Shown: piece after piece, positions 35,201 through 46,013 of the stretch | Numbering within the stretch: position 1 is the stretch's first letter | How the letters are laid out: every line of letters starts with the position of its first letter | Source of the DNA: Valencia hispanica | Taxonomy: Eukaryota > Chordata > Actinopteri > Cyprinodontiformes > Valenciidae | NCBI GenBank assembly: GCA_963556495.2 | Contig: OY747713.1 | Location: forward strand, 32,949,961 to 33,013,960 | DNA length: 64,000 nucleotides | Reading direction: 5' to 3' | Translations under genes and position numbers: made by a program | Notes under the pieces: generated by a model | Database searches by the model: none | Seen by the model: the letters and a program-made list of their open reading frames with translations, nothing else | Told to the model about the DNA's origin: nothing

Positions 35201-36682
35201 TGCCAGCATGGCAAAAACATTCAGCTTGCTATAGAAGCAGTCAAAAATAAAATCACTGTTTCTTACTTGTTGATGAACATTCTGCACACCTACAACTGTA
35301 ACTAACCCCAGGTTTTTATCCTTTCTTTATCCTGAAAAGGATTAGTAGAGATAAAAAAGCCATTGTGTGTGTTTTCTGTGGATGTGCTCCAACATGTGCC
35401 TGGTAAACAACTATGTTGCCAAAACTCCATCTACCAAACACATCGTCTTCTGTGCATCCTCACTCGGTCTGCTCAGTCACTTGGCTGCCTCTTCTGCAGT
35501 TGGTCATGCAGCTTCTTCTCCATAGGAAACCAACTGCCATCTTCCTTAGATCATATAAACTCATCCTCATCTCCAACAAAAATAAAGAAAACCTAATTGC
35601 ATAAAATAATAGTTCTTTTTTTTCCCCTTGAAAAATATACGTATGGTGGCTACCCAGGATACAAATAAAAAATAATCCACCAAGTTATTTCACAATATTA
35701 AACCCTAGTACCATTTAGAGATTTTATTTTTGTTTTCTTACCACAGCTGTTTCAGTAGCCTACCATAAACAGTCAGGCTGAGCTTTTTTCCCAATTATAT
35801 CTAATTGTTTGATCATTTAGTTACCGCTGGTACAATGAGTCTTCCAATTCACATGACATAATTGTTTTCTTGTACTCTCAAATGCAACAACACGCAATGT
35901 TCTATAAATTCCTGCAGCTGTAAACAGAGGTTGGCTACATTAAATTACATGGAGCAATGTTTGTAAGTCTTTGCTGAAATTTTACAGTAATTTTCTCAAT
36001 AACAATAACTTGGGGATATTTTTGTGACACGCAATCACAATTTTTTTAATTCTTTTTAGGTACTAGCTTGTTTGTTAGTTCATCTGAATCCTGAATACTT
36101 TTCTTTGGACATAGATCAGCAACAGATTAGCTTCCACTGACCGAATAGCATGCCACCTATTCATTTTCTTGCCTTTTTGTTTATTTACTGGTTTTGCAGA
36201 GTCGGGCAAATACTCAGTACCACCAGCTGCCTCACTGTTAAAAGTAAGGAAATTATACGTTGCACAAACCTTTTCATAATTCCTGAATGAACAGTTGACC
36301 CATTTGTTGTTCTCTTTTATATGAACAGTCTCACTGGTTAGAGTAGTGTGACAACAGGAGGAACCTGAATGGTGCTGAGACTGGAAAATCAAAGATTGCT
36401 AGAGCACACATGGTTTAAATGGTAATATTCCATTTTCTAAAGGCCTGGGATCATGTGGGAATTCCAATGAGGGCTGATTCGGCCTGGATGAGAGCAGAAG
36501 CTGATTATGCACCCTCCTTTTGTATGTGGGATCAGGATCAGATGCAAAGCCTCCGCCCACAGTGAAAAGATAAACAATAAGACAGGAATAGGTTTGGAAA
36601 GAAAGCGATCAGTGTGGAGAAATGTTAAAAGGTGATGACAAACAAGAAGAAAACCCTCTCTTCAAATCAATTAATTGAGCAT
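32286..36682. other. Unassigned 4.4 kb
   Basis: AT-rich. No coding domain, LTR pair or inverted-repeat element recognised. Open frames are short and without known motifs. Confidence 0.5.
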
Positions 36683-36684
36683 AC

Positions 36685-36716
<32 letters not shown>

Positions 36717-36746
36717 TATGTGTGTATGTATATGTGTATGTATATA

Positions 36747-36801
<55 letters not shown>

Positions 36802-36877
36802 GTGTGTGTGGGGGGGGGCACGTGCGTGTGTGTGTGTGTGCACGTGCGTGTGTGTGTGTGCACGTGCGTGTGTGCGC
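36683..36877. repeat. Compound (TG)n-(TA)n-(TG)n tract with CACGTGCG units
   Basis: A TG/TATG run (36684-36740), a TA array (36742-36797) and a short TG run, then eight G. This is followed by three units starting CACGTGCG and continuing as (TG)n at 36819, 36841 and 36861. Nearly the whole tract alternates purine and pyrimidine. The several long open frames over it are artefacts of the repeat. Confidence 0.95.
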
Positions 36878-38486
36878 TAGTGTCTGCAATTATCATCTGA
36901 CTTTAAGTTTGTTCTGTTCCCCTGTTTTTTTTCACACCTCACAGCCTCTGATGATTTCCTGAACTCAGAAATATCTTACTCTAACAACCCGCACAGTTCC
37001 TGTTTATCATGGGACTATGGAAGCCAGACTAATTGCATGCGCTTCTGGACTTGTTGGATAGTCAAGTGATTTTGGTGTGTGTGCAAAAGCTTGCCTGTGC
37101 TATTTATCTTTGGCCCTTGGTTGAGCTTTCTTGTGCCAGACATCCCTACCTCTCCATGGTACCTGCAGCAATACCTGAGCCATTATACGCATACTGAGTG
37201 ATGAGACAAAGCAGTTTTCATTAAAAAGACATTTGGTGAGGACCAGAGGCCTTGGATAGATGTGGAGCATAAGACAGAAACTGGCATCTTTCTGGGTGAG
37301 GGTGGGGGAGTGGGCTTGATGGGACTCATATGTCAGTGTCTCTGACTGCAAAGTGGGAAAAAAATGCCACTCAAGTAAACAGTGAGTGAAAGCAAGCCAA
37401 GGTTTAATGCCAATGAGAGGGAACCAGGTGTGCAGGCATGTATGCTAGTATATCAGTGTGTGAGTGTTAGGAGGTGTAATGGACAGAGAGAGGGAGTAAA
37501 GGATGGTGTGAAGTCATTTGCTGAATTTGTTGAATGCCGTCAAGTGAAACTGAAACTCTATTATTAACACCTGTCAGCAAAGCAAGAAGAGCTAACAGTT
37601 GGAGAACACCCTTCCTCTGTCTCCATCCACCCCTTTATCTGCCAGTCTAACAAAGTCTACATTTCCACTGGGACAACAACTCCACTCCATGGGATGATAT
37701 AATCTGTCACAGATTATTACTCTGAATACTACTAGCAGAATACTACTGATTAAGTATTTTTACAGGGAACATTTGAGATGGCTTAACTGTTGAATATTTA
37801 TTGTCTATGGGTTTTAAATATCATTCTAGGACATCATTTAGGTTACTATTTTACTTATCTGAGTGCATTTATGTTTCAGCCTAGATAGGCCTGAAAAAAA
37901 GATGTTGCCTCTTATTTACTCATTTTTTGGGGGAAACAGTTTTCAAAGTCTATCTACAGTTCAAGTTTGATTTTCAGTTTACAGAGTTTTCCACCTCAAC
38001 ACTCCCATATCAATTGACAATCTATATGTCAGAGTTTTGAAAATATAAAATAATTATGTAAAAATTGACAGACTAAATCAGGCGTGTCATTGAGAAAGTC
38101 TGATGTTAGAAATAACAGAGATTTTAGTACACAAAATGGACCATCAAAAGACTTTCAATTTATCTAGCAAAAATTGTTTCAAACTATTTGCATTAGCATG
38201 TATTAGTAATTAACTGTCAGGTCTTACCTGAAAGAATATTTAATTTATGCTAAAATACTATATAAATATCATCTCTCCAATCCTCTGTGCATGAGCAACA
38301 TAATGATTAAACTGACTGAAACTCTCCGTATTAATAACCATTTTGTGTGTCTGTTCATTCCTTGATGATTTAATTCTCTGTCTCCTAATGTATGTTTAAA
38401 AATGTTGTGTGCTCTATTTGTTATATAGCTATTTCACTATTATTTTCATAAATCCAACAATAATGCCTCTTAACATCAGAATTCCA
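36878..38486. other. Unassigned 1.6 kb
   Basis: No gene or bounded repeat recognised. Confidence 0.5.
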
Positions 38487-38525
38487 CGGCTGCACAGTGG
38501 CGCAGTTGATATTACCGTTGCCTTG
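38487..38525 (+). mobile_element. SINE head fragment next to Tc1 copy 2
   Basis: The sequence 'ggctgcacagtggcgcagtt' followed by a degraded 'gatattaccgttgccttg' matches the tRNA-like 5' end of the SINE at 55903. It stops where Tc1 sequence begins. The rest of the SINE is not found on the far side of the Tc1. Confidence 0.6.
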
Positions 38526-39761
38526 AAACAAGTATTTTACAAGTTGTCCCATTTAAAAAGATGAGATAGGTATGTCATTTTCATCGGAGGTACACTTCAA
38601 CTGTAAAAGACAGAATGTGAAAAATAAATCAAGAACCAAGAAATCACATTGTATGATTTTTAAATAATTGATTTGTATAATATTGCAGAAAATAAGTATT
38701 TTACACCTACACACAAGCAATAATTCTGGTCCTCACAGACCTGTTAATTTTTCTTTAAGAAGCTCTTCTATCCTCCACTCATTCCCTGTATTAATGGAAC
38801 CTCTTGGAAGTTATCTGTATAAAATACACCTGTCCACACCTTCAAACAGTCAGACTCCAACCTCCACTGTGGCCAATACCAGAGAGCTGTCCAAGGACAC
38901 CATGGACATGATTGTACACCTGTATAAGAGTAGAATGAGCCAATCTACAATAGGCAATCAGTTTTGTGAGAAGAGATCAACTTTTGGAGCAATTATTAGA
39001 AAATGAAATAAATATAGGTTCACTGACAATCTCCCTCAACCTGGGGCTCCATGCAAGATCTCACCTTGTGGGGTACACATGATCTTAAGAACAGTGAGGA
39101 AACAGCCCAGAAATACATGGGGGAACTGGTCAATGACCTGAAGAGAGCTGAGACCATATCAACAAAGGTTACTATTAGTAACACACTACATTGTCATGAA
39201 TTAAAATTCTGCAGCGCTTGAGGTTAAGCCTGCACATGTCCAGGCCCGTCTAACGTTTGTCGGAGACCATCTGGGTGATCCGGAGGAGGATTGAGAGAGT
39301 TTCATGTGGTCAGATTAGACCAAAATAGAACTCTTTGGTATAAATGCCATTTGCTGTGTTTGGAAGGGAAAGAATGCTGAGTTACATCTCAAGAACACCA
39401 TATCGCATCAATATCACAGCTCTAGAGCAGATCTTCATAGAAGAATGGGCCAAAATACTAGCTACTGTGTATGCAAACCTGGTGAAGACCTACAGGAAAC
39501 ATTTGACCTATGTCATTGCCAACCAAGGTCACATTACAGAGTGTTGAGGGGAACTTTTGTTATTGACCAAATACTTATTTTCTGCACCATTATACAAATT
39601 AATTCTTTAAAAAATATGCAATTTGAATTCCTGGATTTCTTTCTACATTTTGTCTCTCACAGTTGAAGTGTACCTATGATGAAAATTACAGACCTCTCTT
39701 ATCTTTTTAGGTGGGACAACTTGCAATGTCTGTGGCTGCCAAAAACATTTTTGCCCCACTG
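38526..39761 (+). mobile_element. Tc1-like transposon, copy 2 (deleted)
   Basis: Same family as 20387-23524. The right end is complete (complement CAGTGGGGCAAAAATG) and is followed by TA (39762-39763). The left end lacks its first bases and a short piece after 'aagtatttt'. Transposase remains include TRELSKDTMDMIVHLYKS, MSQSTIGNQFCEKRSTFG and [15 protein letters not shown] codons. The whole catalytic core between the 'AELHPKNTI' region and the ITALEQIFIEEWAKI region is deleted, a larger deletion than in copy 1. It is nonautonomous and dead. Confidence 0.85.
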
Positions 39762-39763
39762 TA

Positions 39764-40079
39764 ACTGAGAGGGTGCTTGAGTTTTACAGATAAAAGCCTC
39801 CTTGATTTAGAGAGAATGTTGAGAAAATATCCAGTGAACAGCAGTTGTGTAGACAGAAATGTCTTGGTTATGTCAGACGTGAGAGAAGGATGTGCACACT
39901 AGTTCATGATGAGTGAAAGACAACAACAACTTAAATAACTGTACATTTTATTACCACCTCCGAAATGACAGTATGTTGAACCCCAGAGCACTGAGTATAA
40001 TTCATTTCAGCTGAGAACAGTAACCTGAGGCTACAATTCACAGGCTTACCAAAAGTTGGACCATAATACATGGGGAAAA
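39764..40079. other. Unassigned 0.3 kb
   Basis: Nothing recognised. Confidence 0.5.
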
Positions 40080-40510
40080 TGTTGCCTGGACCATAAGTCA
40101 CATTTTAAGCTGTGACATGTAAATTGAATGGTCAGAATTTGGCATATACCTGGCTTGTATCACTGTTTCAGGCTGGTAGTGCTATGATGGTGTGTGGATA
40201 GTTTTCTTGGCATATCTTGGCCCTTCAGTGTTAGCTGAGGATTATTTAAGTCCCATAACCTATCAGAGTTTGTTGCTGACTATGTCAATTATTTTATGAG
40301 CACAGTGTACCCATCTTTTGATGGCTACCTTCAGCAGAAAAATACACCATGTCAGTGACAGTCTGCTCATATGATTTCCAGCTGGTTTCTTGTAAATGCC
40401 AAAAGGCTTCCTGTCTTCTATTGGTCTCCACTGTCATTAGATCTTGGTCCAATGGAGCGATTTAGAGATTTGCAGCATTGATCAGCAGTGGGAAAATCTG
40501 CTACACGCTG
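40080..40510 (+). pseudogene. Highly decayed Tc1-type transposase (third family)
   Basis: Weak but ordered similarity to the catalytic domain of Tc1 transposases. The frame gives QAGSAMMVCG then FSWHILAL (normally the S-x-M-V-W-G and W-x-x-L-G region), then GYLQQKNTPCQ (normally Q-Q-D-N-A-P-C-H), then YWSPLSLDLGPMERF (normally W-P-P-Q-S-P-D-L-N-P-I-E-H). Catalytic residues have mutated and stops are frequent. Terminal repeats were not found. It is distinct from the two copies of the other family because its central motifs are of the Q-x-D-N-A-P-C-H type. Confidence 0.55.
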
Positions 40511-41560
40511 CACAATGCTACCATGTTAATAACCATTATAACTTTGGATTTTCATTAGCTGTAATCCATAATCATAAATATTAACAGAAATAAATGTTTG
40601 AAATACATCACCTTATGTTCAATGAATTTTTATGAGTTTGACTTTTTGAATTTTATTACCTGATATAAATGTACTTTTCTACGATATTCTAGTTCATTAA
40701 GACACACCTTAAATTAACCTAACTTTGATCTTTGTAAAGAAGAAAACTTTATTTCATTCATACTACAACAAGAGCTTTGAAAACAATACAGATAATCTTA
40801 CAATAGATGGAGCACTGTCTTTTTAGACTTGTTGCTTTTCTAGATATTTGCCTTCTTCATAGGTAAACTGATTTGATCCAGGTACCATACAAAGTTTCTA
40901 AGTAGTTTTAGTCTCACTACACAAACTTAACTACTTCTTCAAATACATCAAGAGACTGTATGACTGAATGTACTCATACATGATAGATGCATAAAAATGT
41001 TTCTATGTATGCTAAAGCAGAGAGGAAAAAAGAGAAATAGATATAAATTGAGGTTATGCATGTGTTATTTGATAAGTGCACATGCAGTCTCTCACACATA
41101 AAAAGAGCTCTTACTGATTCAGAGATGCCCCAGAGAAAGAGGGTTAGCCAGTCATGAAATTGCAAAATAAATGGAGACTTACTGGTCTGTCCAATAAATC
41201 ATTTAGGGGTGTATCAAGACCTGCAGATAAGCTGTGTGACTATGTGTGATATATGGATCTTCTATAAGAGATGCAATTGATGATAATCAAAATGACAATG
41301 CTAATGTAAATCAAGGTCTAGCCTCAATCACATTTTAGAAGTTATAAAATTTGATGTTTTGTTCTGTAGTTGTATAATTGAACTTTAGATGTGCATGCTG
41401 TGCCCAAGATTATAAAATAAAGGAGAACTTTTGCTAGATGTAGATCTTTGACAGTATACTTACTGTATATCTGCTATTTCGCACATACTGAAAAAAAAAC
41501 CCCTCATAGATTAGTTAATCCTTGGAAATTGTCTAAATTGACAAAATAGTTTTGTTAAGA
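40511..41560. other. Unassigned 1.05 kb
   Basis: About 40585-40715 has a phrase ('aaataaatgtttgaaataca', 'gatattctagttcatta') that resembles the end of a common fish repeat, possibly the far end of the decayed Tc1-type element. It cannot be assigned. Confidence 0.35.
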
Positions 41561-41565
41561 GTCCA

Positions 41566-42347
41566 TGTTAGGAGTCTGGGGTGTTTTTTCTGTTTGTGTT
41601 GTCTTCCTGTTTTTTCTACACCTCTTGGGAGTTTCCACTAGGGTTCCTGCTCAAGTCAAGGATCTGTCCATCAAGCCAGGGGCGGAGCTGCAGCTGGAGC
41701 CTTCCACAGCTGCAGCTCGTTGAGTTTCATTACGGGCGAATATAAGGAGCTGGCTGTCAGTTCTTCTGTACCTGAGTGTTGCATGCCAGTGGTAACCTCT
41801 AGCCCTCTGTATTCCTAGTGAAAGCTTCTCTGTGTACTTACCTGTGTTTAAACCTACCTGTGCTCCTCCTAGGTTCCTATCTCCATCAAACTTCTCGTGA
41901 TCAGCTCTTCAATTGTCCAGGAAACTCTGGTGTTCATTCAGCTCTTCAAGCTTCTCTCTCCTCCGTGTCAACGCTCCAGTTTCTAGCTCTGCCTGCCCTC
42001 CCTCCCCCGCTCTCTGGATTCATCTCCTTCATGTCCTCCCGGTATCTACCTGGAATTTCTTGCAGAAATCCTGGACTCCTAGCCTTCTATCCTTGGTGTT
42101 CTCTCCAACACCAACAGGTAAGGCTCACCTGAGTACAATCAAACTCTTTGAAACATTCAACGTACAATATTCACCTGTGAACTTCCCCTTCTATAGTTCC
42201 TGTCTTCTCCATTCATCTGTGCAGTGTTCCCTCTTCCAGCAATCATACTCCGTAATTCATTGGTTTAATAAATCTTTTATAATTATACAACTGATCTCCC
42301 TAGTGGTGTTCTGCATGTGGGTCAGAAAGCTTAATACAAACATAACA
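41566..42347 (+). mobile_element. Solo LTR, 782 bp, with 5-bp TSD
   Basis: It begins TGTTAGGAG and ends ACATAACA, giving TGTTA...TAACA inverted termini. It is flanked by GTCCA on both sides (41561-41565 and 42348-42352). It contains a TATA-like TATAAGG at 41741-41747 and a poly(A) signal AATAAA at 42267-42272, in the order expected for an LTR read on the plus strand. No internal retroviral-type coding sequence adjoins it, so it is the product of LTR-LTR recombination. Its family is not assigned. Confidence 0.85.
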
Positions 42348-42592
42348 GTCCAGGTTTGAAAGTTGTTACCTTAGATTGAGGATTAAAACACATTCAGATA
42401 TGAAATGTAAAGAAGAATCTGTCATGTGTGCTGTCCCTATGCGCAAACTTGGTAACTCACAGTCTTTAACTTTTTGCAGGTTTACTGATCCTACAAATAC
42501 AGCACAACAATACCCAAAGCACACTGGCAAGACCACTTGTGATTAGGTCTGAGAAAACAGTAACATAAGAGGCTTAAATCCAAATGTGATCC

Positions 42593-42720
42593 TTAACTCT
42601 ACTTTCCACCGGACGCATAAGCGGTGCGTAACGTCTGCTAAGCTTAATATGCAGCTGAAAGCTGAGTTATAGTCAATGGGTCCGTTTCCAATGGGCGGGA
42701 AGCAGTGCAAATTGGACACG
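42593..42720. mobile_element. Fragment of the 'CTTTCCACCGG' TTAA-type element
   Basis: After TTAA (42593-42596) comes 'ctctactttccaccggacgc', then 'atgcagctgaaagctgag' and 'agtcaatgggtccgtttcca'. The order and spacing match the reverse complement of the right end of 51876-52599. The opposite end is absent. Confidence 0.6.
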
Positions 42721-42879
42721 TCCCAGTAGCTTTCTGTCGGGGTCTATTTCTTTATACTCTATGCTTCTAAAACGCGTCAACGTTAAATAAATGACGACAA
42801 AATCAGGCGCAATCTTGAGTGTTTGGAGGTGACAAGGATCGGATTGGGTGCTAGTAGGGGCCAAGGAGTGAGCTCAGGT

Positions 42880-43382
42880 GATTGGAGGCAAAGAGTAGCA
42901 GACTCAGGTGCTCAGAGATGATGAGGCTCTGGTTCTCTCAAACGTGGCCCTGGCTGAGTGGGGACATCCACCAAACCCTTCAAAGAAGCAGGGGAACTAT
43001 CTGCTGGCCTCATCGACACCTGGTCCCTCGCCGCCGGCCTCCTCGACACCTGGTCCCTCACCGCCAACCCTCCTCCCACCCTGGTCGGGTTGTTTTTTGC
43101 TGGTGCACCAGGTGGCACACCTTTAAGAGGGAGGGTAATGTCATGATGTGACGTCTGTCCCCTTCTTTGTCCATCCCTGTGCCCTTAATTGTTCCCAGCT
43201 GTCCTAAGTTTCCCTGATTGTCTCCCTGAATACCTCCTTTGTGTATTTAAACCCCTGTGTGTTCCCAGTCCTTTGTCGGATGTCCTGTGCTTTCCTGGTG
43301 TCTGGACTATATTCATTAAACATGCGTTTCAATAATGCTGAACGTCTCTCTGTGACTGGGTCCTTCCTTCAAACCATGAGAC
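42880..43382 (+). mobile_element. 3' end of an LTR retroelement: internal tail plus LTR
   Basis: Internal sequence with two tandem copies of a roughly 30-bp C-rich unit ('cgacacctggtccctcgccg' and 'cgacacctggtccctcaccg') leads to a purine-rich tract (aagagggagggtaa) just before TGTCATGATG at 43139, as expected for a polypurine tract and LTR start. The candidate LTR (43139 to about 43382) has a TATA-like TATTTAA at 43244-43250 and ends near 'aaaccatgaga'. The 5' LTR and pol are absent and no TSD could be tested. Confidence 0.5.
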
Positions 43383-43640
43383 TATCACTTCAGGGGTAAC
43401 CAATAACAAAAGAACACTGCCTGGGCGAAAGTGAAAGAGGCAGTAAATGCAGTTGGGACAGAGGAGAGAGGTTCCTTTTGGAAATAAAGAAAAAAAAAAT
43501 TTCAACATCTAACTGAATACAATAAAACCTCCCTCAGCACACAGTTGGTCCAGATCTTGTACCGGGGGTGCACAGATCACAGACCTAACCACATTTAACA
43601 CGCGTGTGGCCAGCATTATTGTAAACACTGCTTTGGCTGG

Positions 43641-44315
43641 TGTAACAGAGTTTTTTATGGTTTTATTCCACTTGCCTTGAATGTTTGTACAGTGGGAAAA
43701 CAGCCCCCCCTTGGTGTGGCCGTTTATGTAAAAGTGGCGGCAGTAATCACTGCCAGTCTGCAATGACTACACCAGAGGTGAGTCGTGATGTTCCATACAG
43801 CGTAGAAATGTGTTTTGATTTGTAAAACTTGTTTTATCGACTAACGAACACAGACTGTTTTGGGTAATTAGTGGGCATGTGCCTGACACTGGTTTGTTTG
43901 TTTTTCCGTTGTTTAATATTGTAAAATACTGTTATGCTAACGCGGAAGGCTAACGGGAGGCTTTGTTATAGTGTGCTGTATGGAGCTGTGTGTGAGGAGC
44001 CATTTGCACTGACCCGACACTATGTTTCTACTCAGGTACATCATTTGTTATCTTGTTCTGTATTTGTGCATTTAATAAAATAAGTGGTGGCAGTAATCAC
44101 TGCCAGTCTGTAATGACTACACCAGAGTGTGCTGTATGGAGCTGTGTGTGAGGAGCCATTTGCACTGAACCGACACTGTTATGGTTCTACTCAGGAAATA
44201 AATTGCCACTGACCAGCCAAAAAATTCCTTGTCTTCCATTAACACCAACATAACGCAGAGTCGAGGGGTTTATTTGGGCAGATACATAACAGCAATGAAG
44301 CAGAAACCGGTTACA
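43641..44315 (+). repeat. 5' LTR of the gypsy element
   Basis: It starts TGTAACAGAG after CTGG and ends AAACCGGTTACA. It holds poly(A)-type signals (AATAAA at 44074-44079 and near 44198). A module of about 44 bp ('ggcggcagtaatcactgcca') occurs twice (about 43735 and 44083), and a second module ('ctgtgtgtgaggagccattt') also occurs twice (43986 and about 44130), so the LTR contains an internal tandem duplication. The start position rests on the TSD and inverted termini. Confidence 0.75.
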
Positions 44316-44316
44316 C

Positions 44317-44329
44317 TGGTGCCGTGACC
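44317..44329 (+). promoter_or_regulatory. Primer-binding site
   Basis: TGGTGCCGTGACC begins one base after the 5' LTR and has the TGG start expected for pairing with the CCA end of a tRNA primer. The identity of the tRNA cannot be given without a search. Confidence 0.75.
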
Positions 44330-44598
44330 TGAGCTTCTGTGTCTGTGGTGGGGTCGTCAATTTCCTGGAGAGTGAATTGGAGCGTCACCGCATGGACTGT
44401 GCTGGCAATTGGAGGACTGGCATCCCTTCTTCCCGCCTTTTGCCGTTTTCTTTTGGGACATTGAGGTGGGATTTTGTGTTTTCACTTTGAACAGGCTGAA
44501 AAGAAAAGGAATTCGAACGAAAAGTGAAATGAGAAGAAAAGAAAAAAAATTTGTTATCCTCAACTCAGCAACACCAGCAGTTTAGCTTGCTGCGGTGA

Positions 44599-46002
44599 GT
44601 GAATTTTGTGCTGTATATAGCCAATGTGCATGATCACAGTGTTTTGTGGTGTGTTCTTGAGGCAGATTTTCCCAATTTTGGCAGCGGTAGAGGGGAGGTT
44701 GGTTCTACCCCATCACATTCATTTCGCAGGGGTAGTGCAAGGTTACTGGCGGCACCAGTTTCCTCCACACCCAAGCTTGCCTTTACTAAGTTAAATGTTA
44801 AACCTTTTGAGGGGGGTTGTGATTTACAGAATCCTGAATCAGAAATTGAACCTACAAAAGAGAACCTTTATGCAGAGATAGCAACACAAATTGGGTTTTC
44901 AATTGGAGAAAGCATTGCTTCTTGTATTGAGTCTCGCTTGGGCTGTGGAATGGGAAACAGTAATGTACTCTCAGAACCCTCACTGTTGAATGTGATTGTA
45001 AGATCTGATGTTAAAGAACCTGTGTGTTTTAAAGGGGATGGCTGTGACACATGCAGTGTTCAGGAATGGGAAGAAATGATGTTGACTGTTTTGAAAAGAA
45101 AAGGGGTACCTGTAGCAGAACAAGTAGACGAAGTGCTTAGTAAGCTAGCAGGGAAGGCACGAGAAATAGTCAGGGTGGGCATACGTAGTAAGCCATCTGT
45201 ATCTCTTGGGGGGGGGGGGGGGGGGGATCCAGAGACCATTTATGAGATCCTAAAGCAGCATTTCAGCAACGTTGCCTCTTCTAGCATGCCGGTAGCAGAC
45301 TTTTATGCAACATTCCCCAACGTCGGTGAGACACCTTTTGATTAATGGCTTAGGTTGAACAGAGCCATGGAGGTGACAGAATACTGCCTCAAAAGACAGA
45401 ATAAGTCCTTTTCACATCTGACTAAAGAGCTGACTGCTATGTTTATTTGTCACTTCCCGGACTCAGAACTGTCTCTCATTTTTAAGTGCAAGCCCCTGCA
45501 GCAGTGGACAGTCACTGATGTGCACGAGAAGTTGCTGGAGCATGGCGTAGAGCAGAAGTGCACCCCTCAGTGTAATGCGGCCAGTGCCTTATGTGTTCGG
45601 CGGCAGGAAGTGAGTCCTAAAGTGCACCAGATGACATGCAGCAGCAAAAGCAGTACACCATCACCTGCCTCTACCCCAGAACAATCTATTGGACATGATG
45701 CACATACATCTACTGATCGGCTGGATCATGTGATAGCCCTGTTAGAGAAAGTTCTGGAGGGACAACCTTGACCTCCAAAGCTACCCATTAGAGATGATGT
45801 CAGGGCTCATCGGAACCAAACACAGAGAGGCGTGCCATGCATGATTTGTGGTGACACTGGGCACTCCACCTATTATCACTGCAGGGTTAACCATTTGTGT
45901 TTCATCTGCCATGGAGCTGATCACACACGGGCTGGGTGCCCCAGGGCCGTATCTACCAGAGCGAGGGGGCCTGAATCGGCTGACCAGCAGCTGGGAAACT
46001 AG
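44599..46002 (+). pseudogene. gypsy Gag with two CCHC zinc knuckles
   Basis: One reading frame spans this region with two in-frame stops (TAA at 45343-45345 and TGA at 45769-45771) and a final TAG at 46000-46002. No convincing ATG starts it, so the upstream limit is approximate. The capsid-like part includes VQEWEEMMLTVLKRKGVPVA, WLRLNRAMEVTEYCLK and LSLIFKCKPLQQWTVTDVHE. At 45838-45945 are two knuckles: CMICGDTGHSTYYHC (C-x2-C-x4-H-x5-C) and CFICHGADHTRAGC (C-x2-C-x4-H-x4-C). Gag packages the element RNA in cytoplasmic particles. A 19-G run (45208-45226) lies in the frame. Domesticated vertebrate Gag genes have similar parts, but the LTR context shows this is the transposon's own gene. Confidence 0.85.
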
Positions 46003-46013
46003 ATGGCCTACAT

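Noticed and set aside
36632..36962. Several long open frames rich in VCVCVC or YIYIYI
   Set aside because: They are translations of the TG/TA microsatellite in different frames.
44599..46002. Gag region with CCHC knuckles as a domesticated host gene
   Set aside because: It lies directly behind a 5' LTR and primer-binding site, has in-frame stops, and is followed by protease and pol of the same element.
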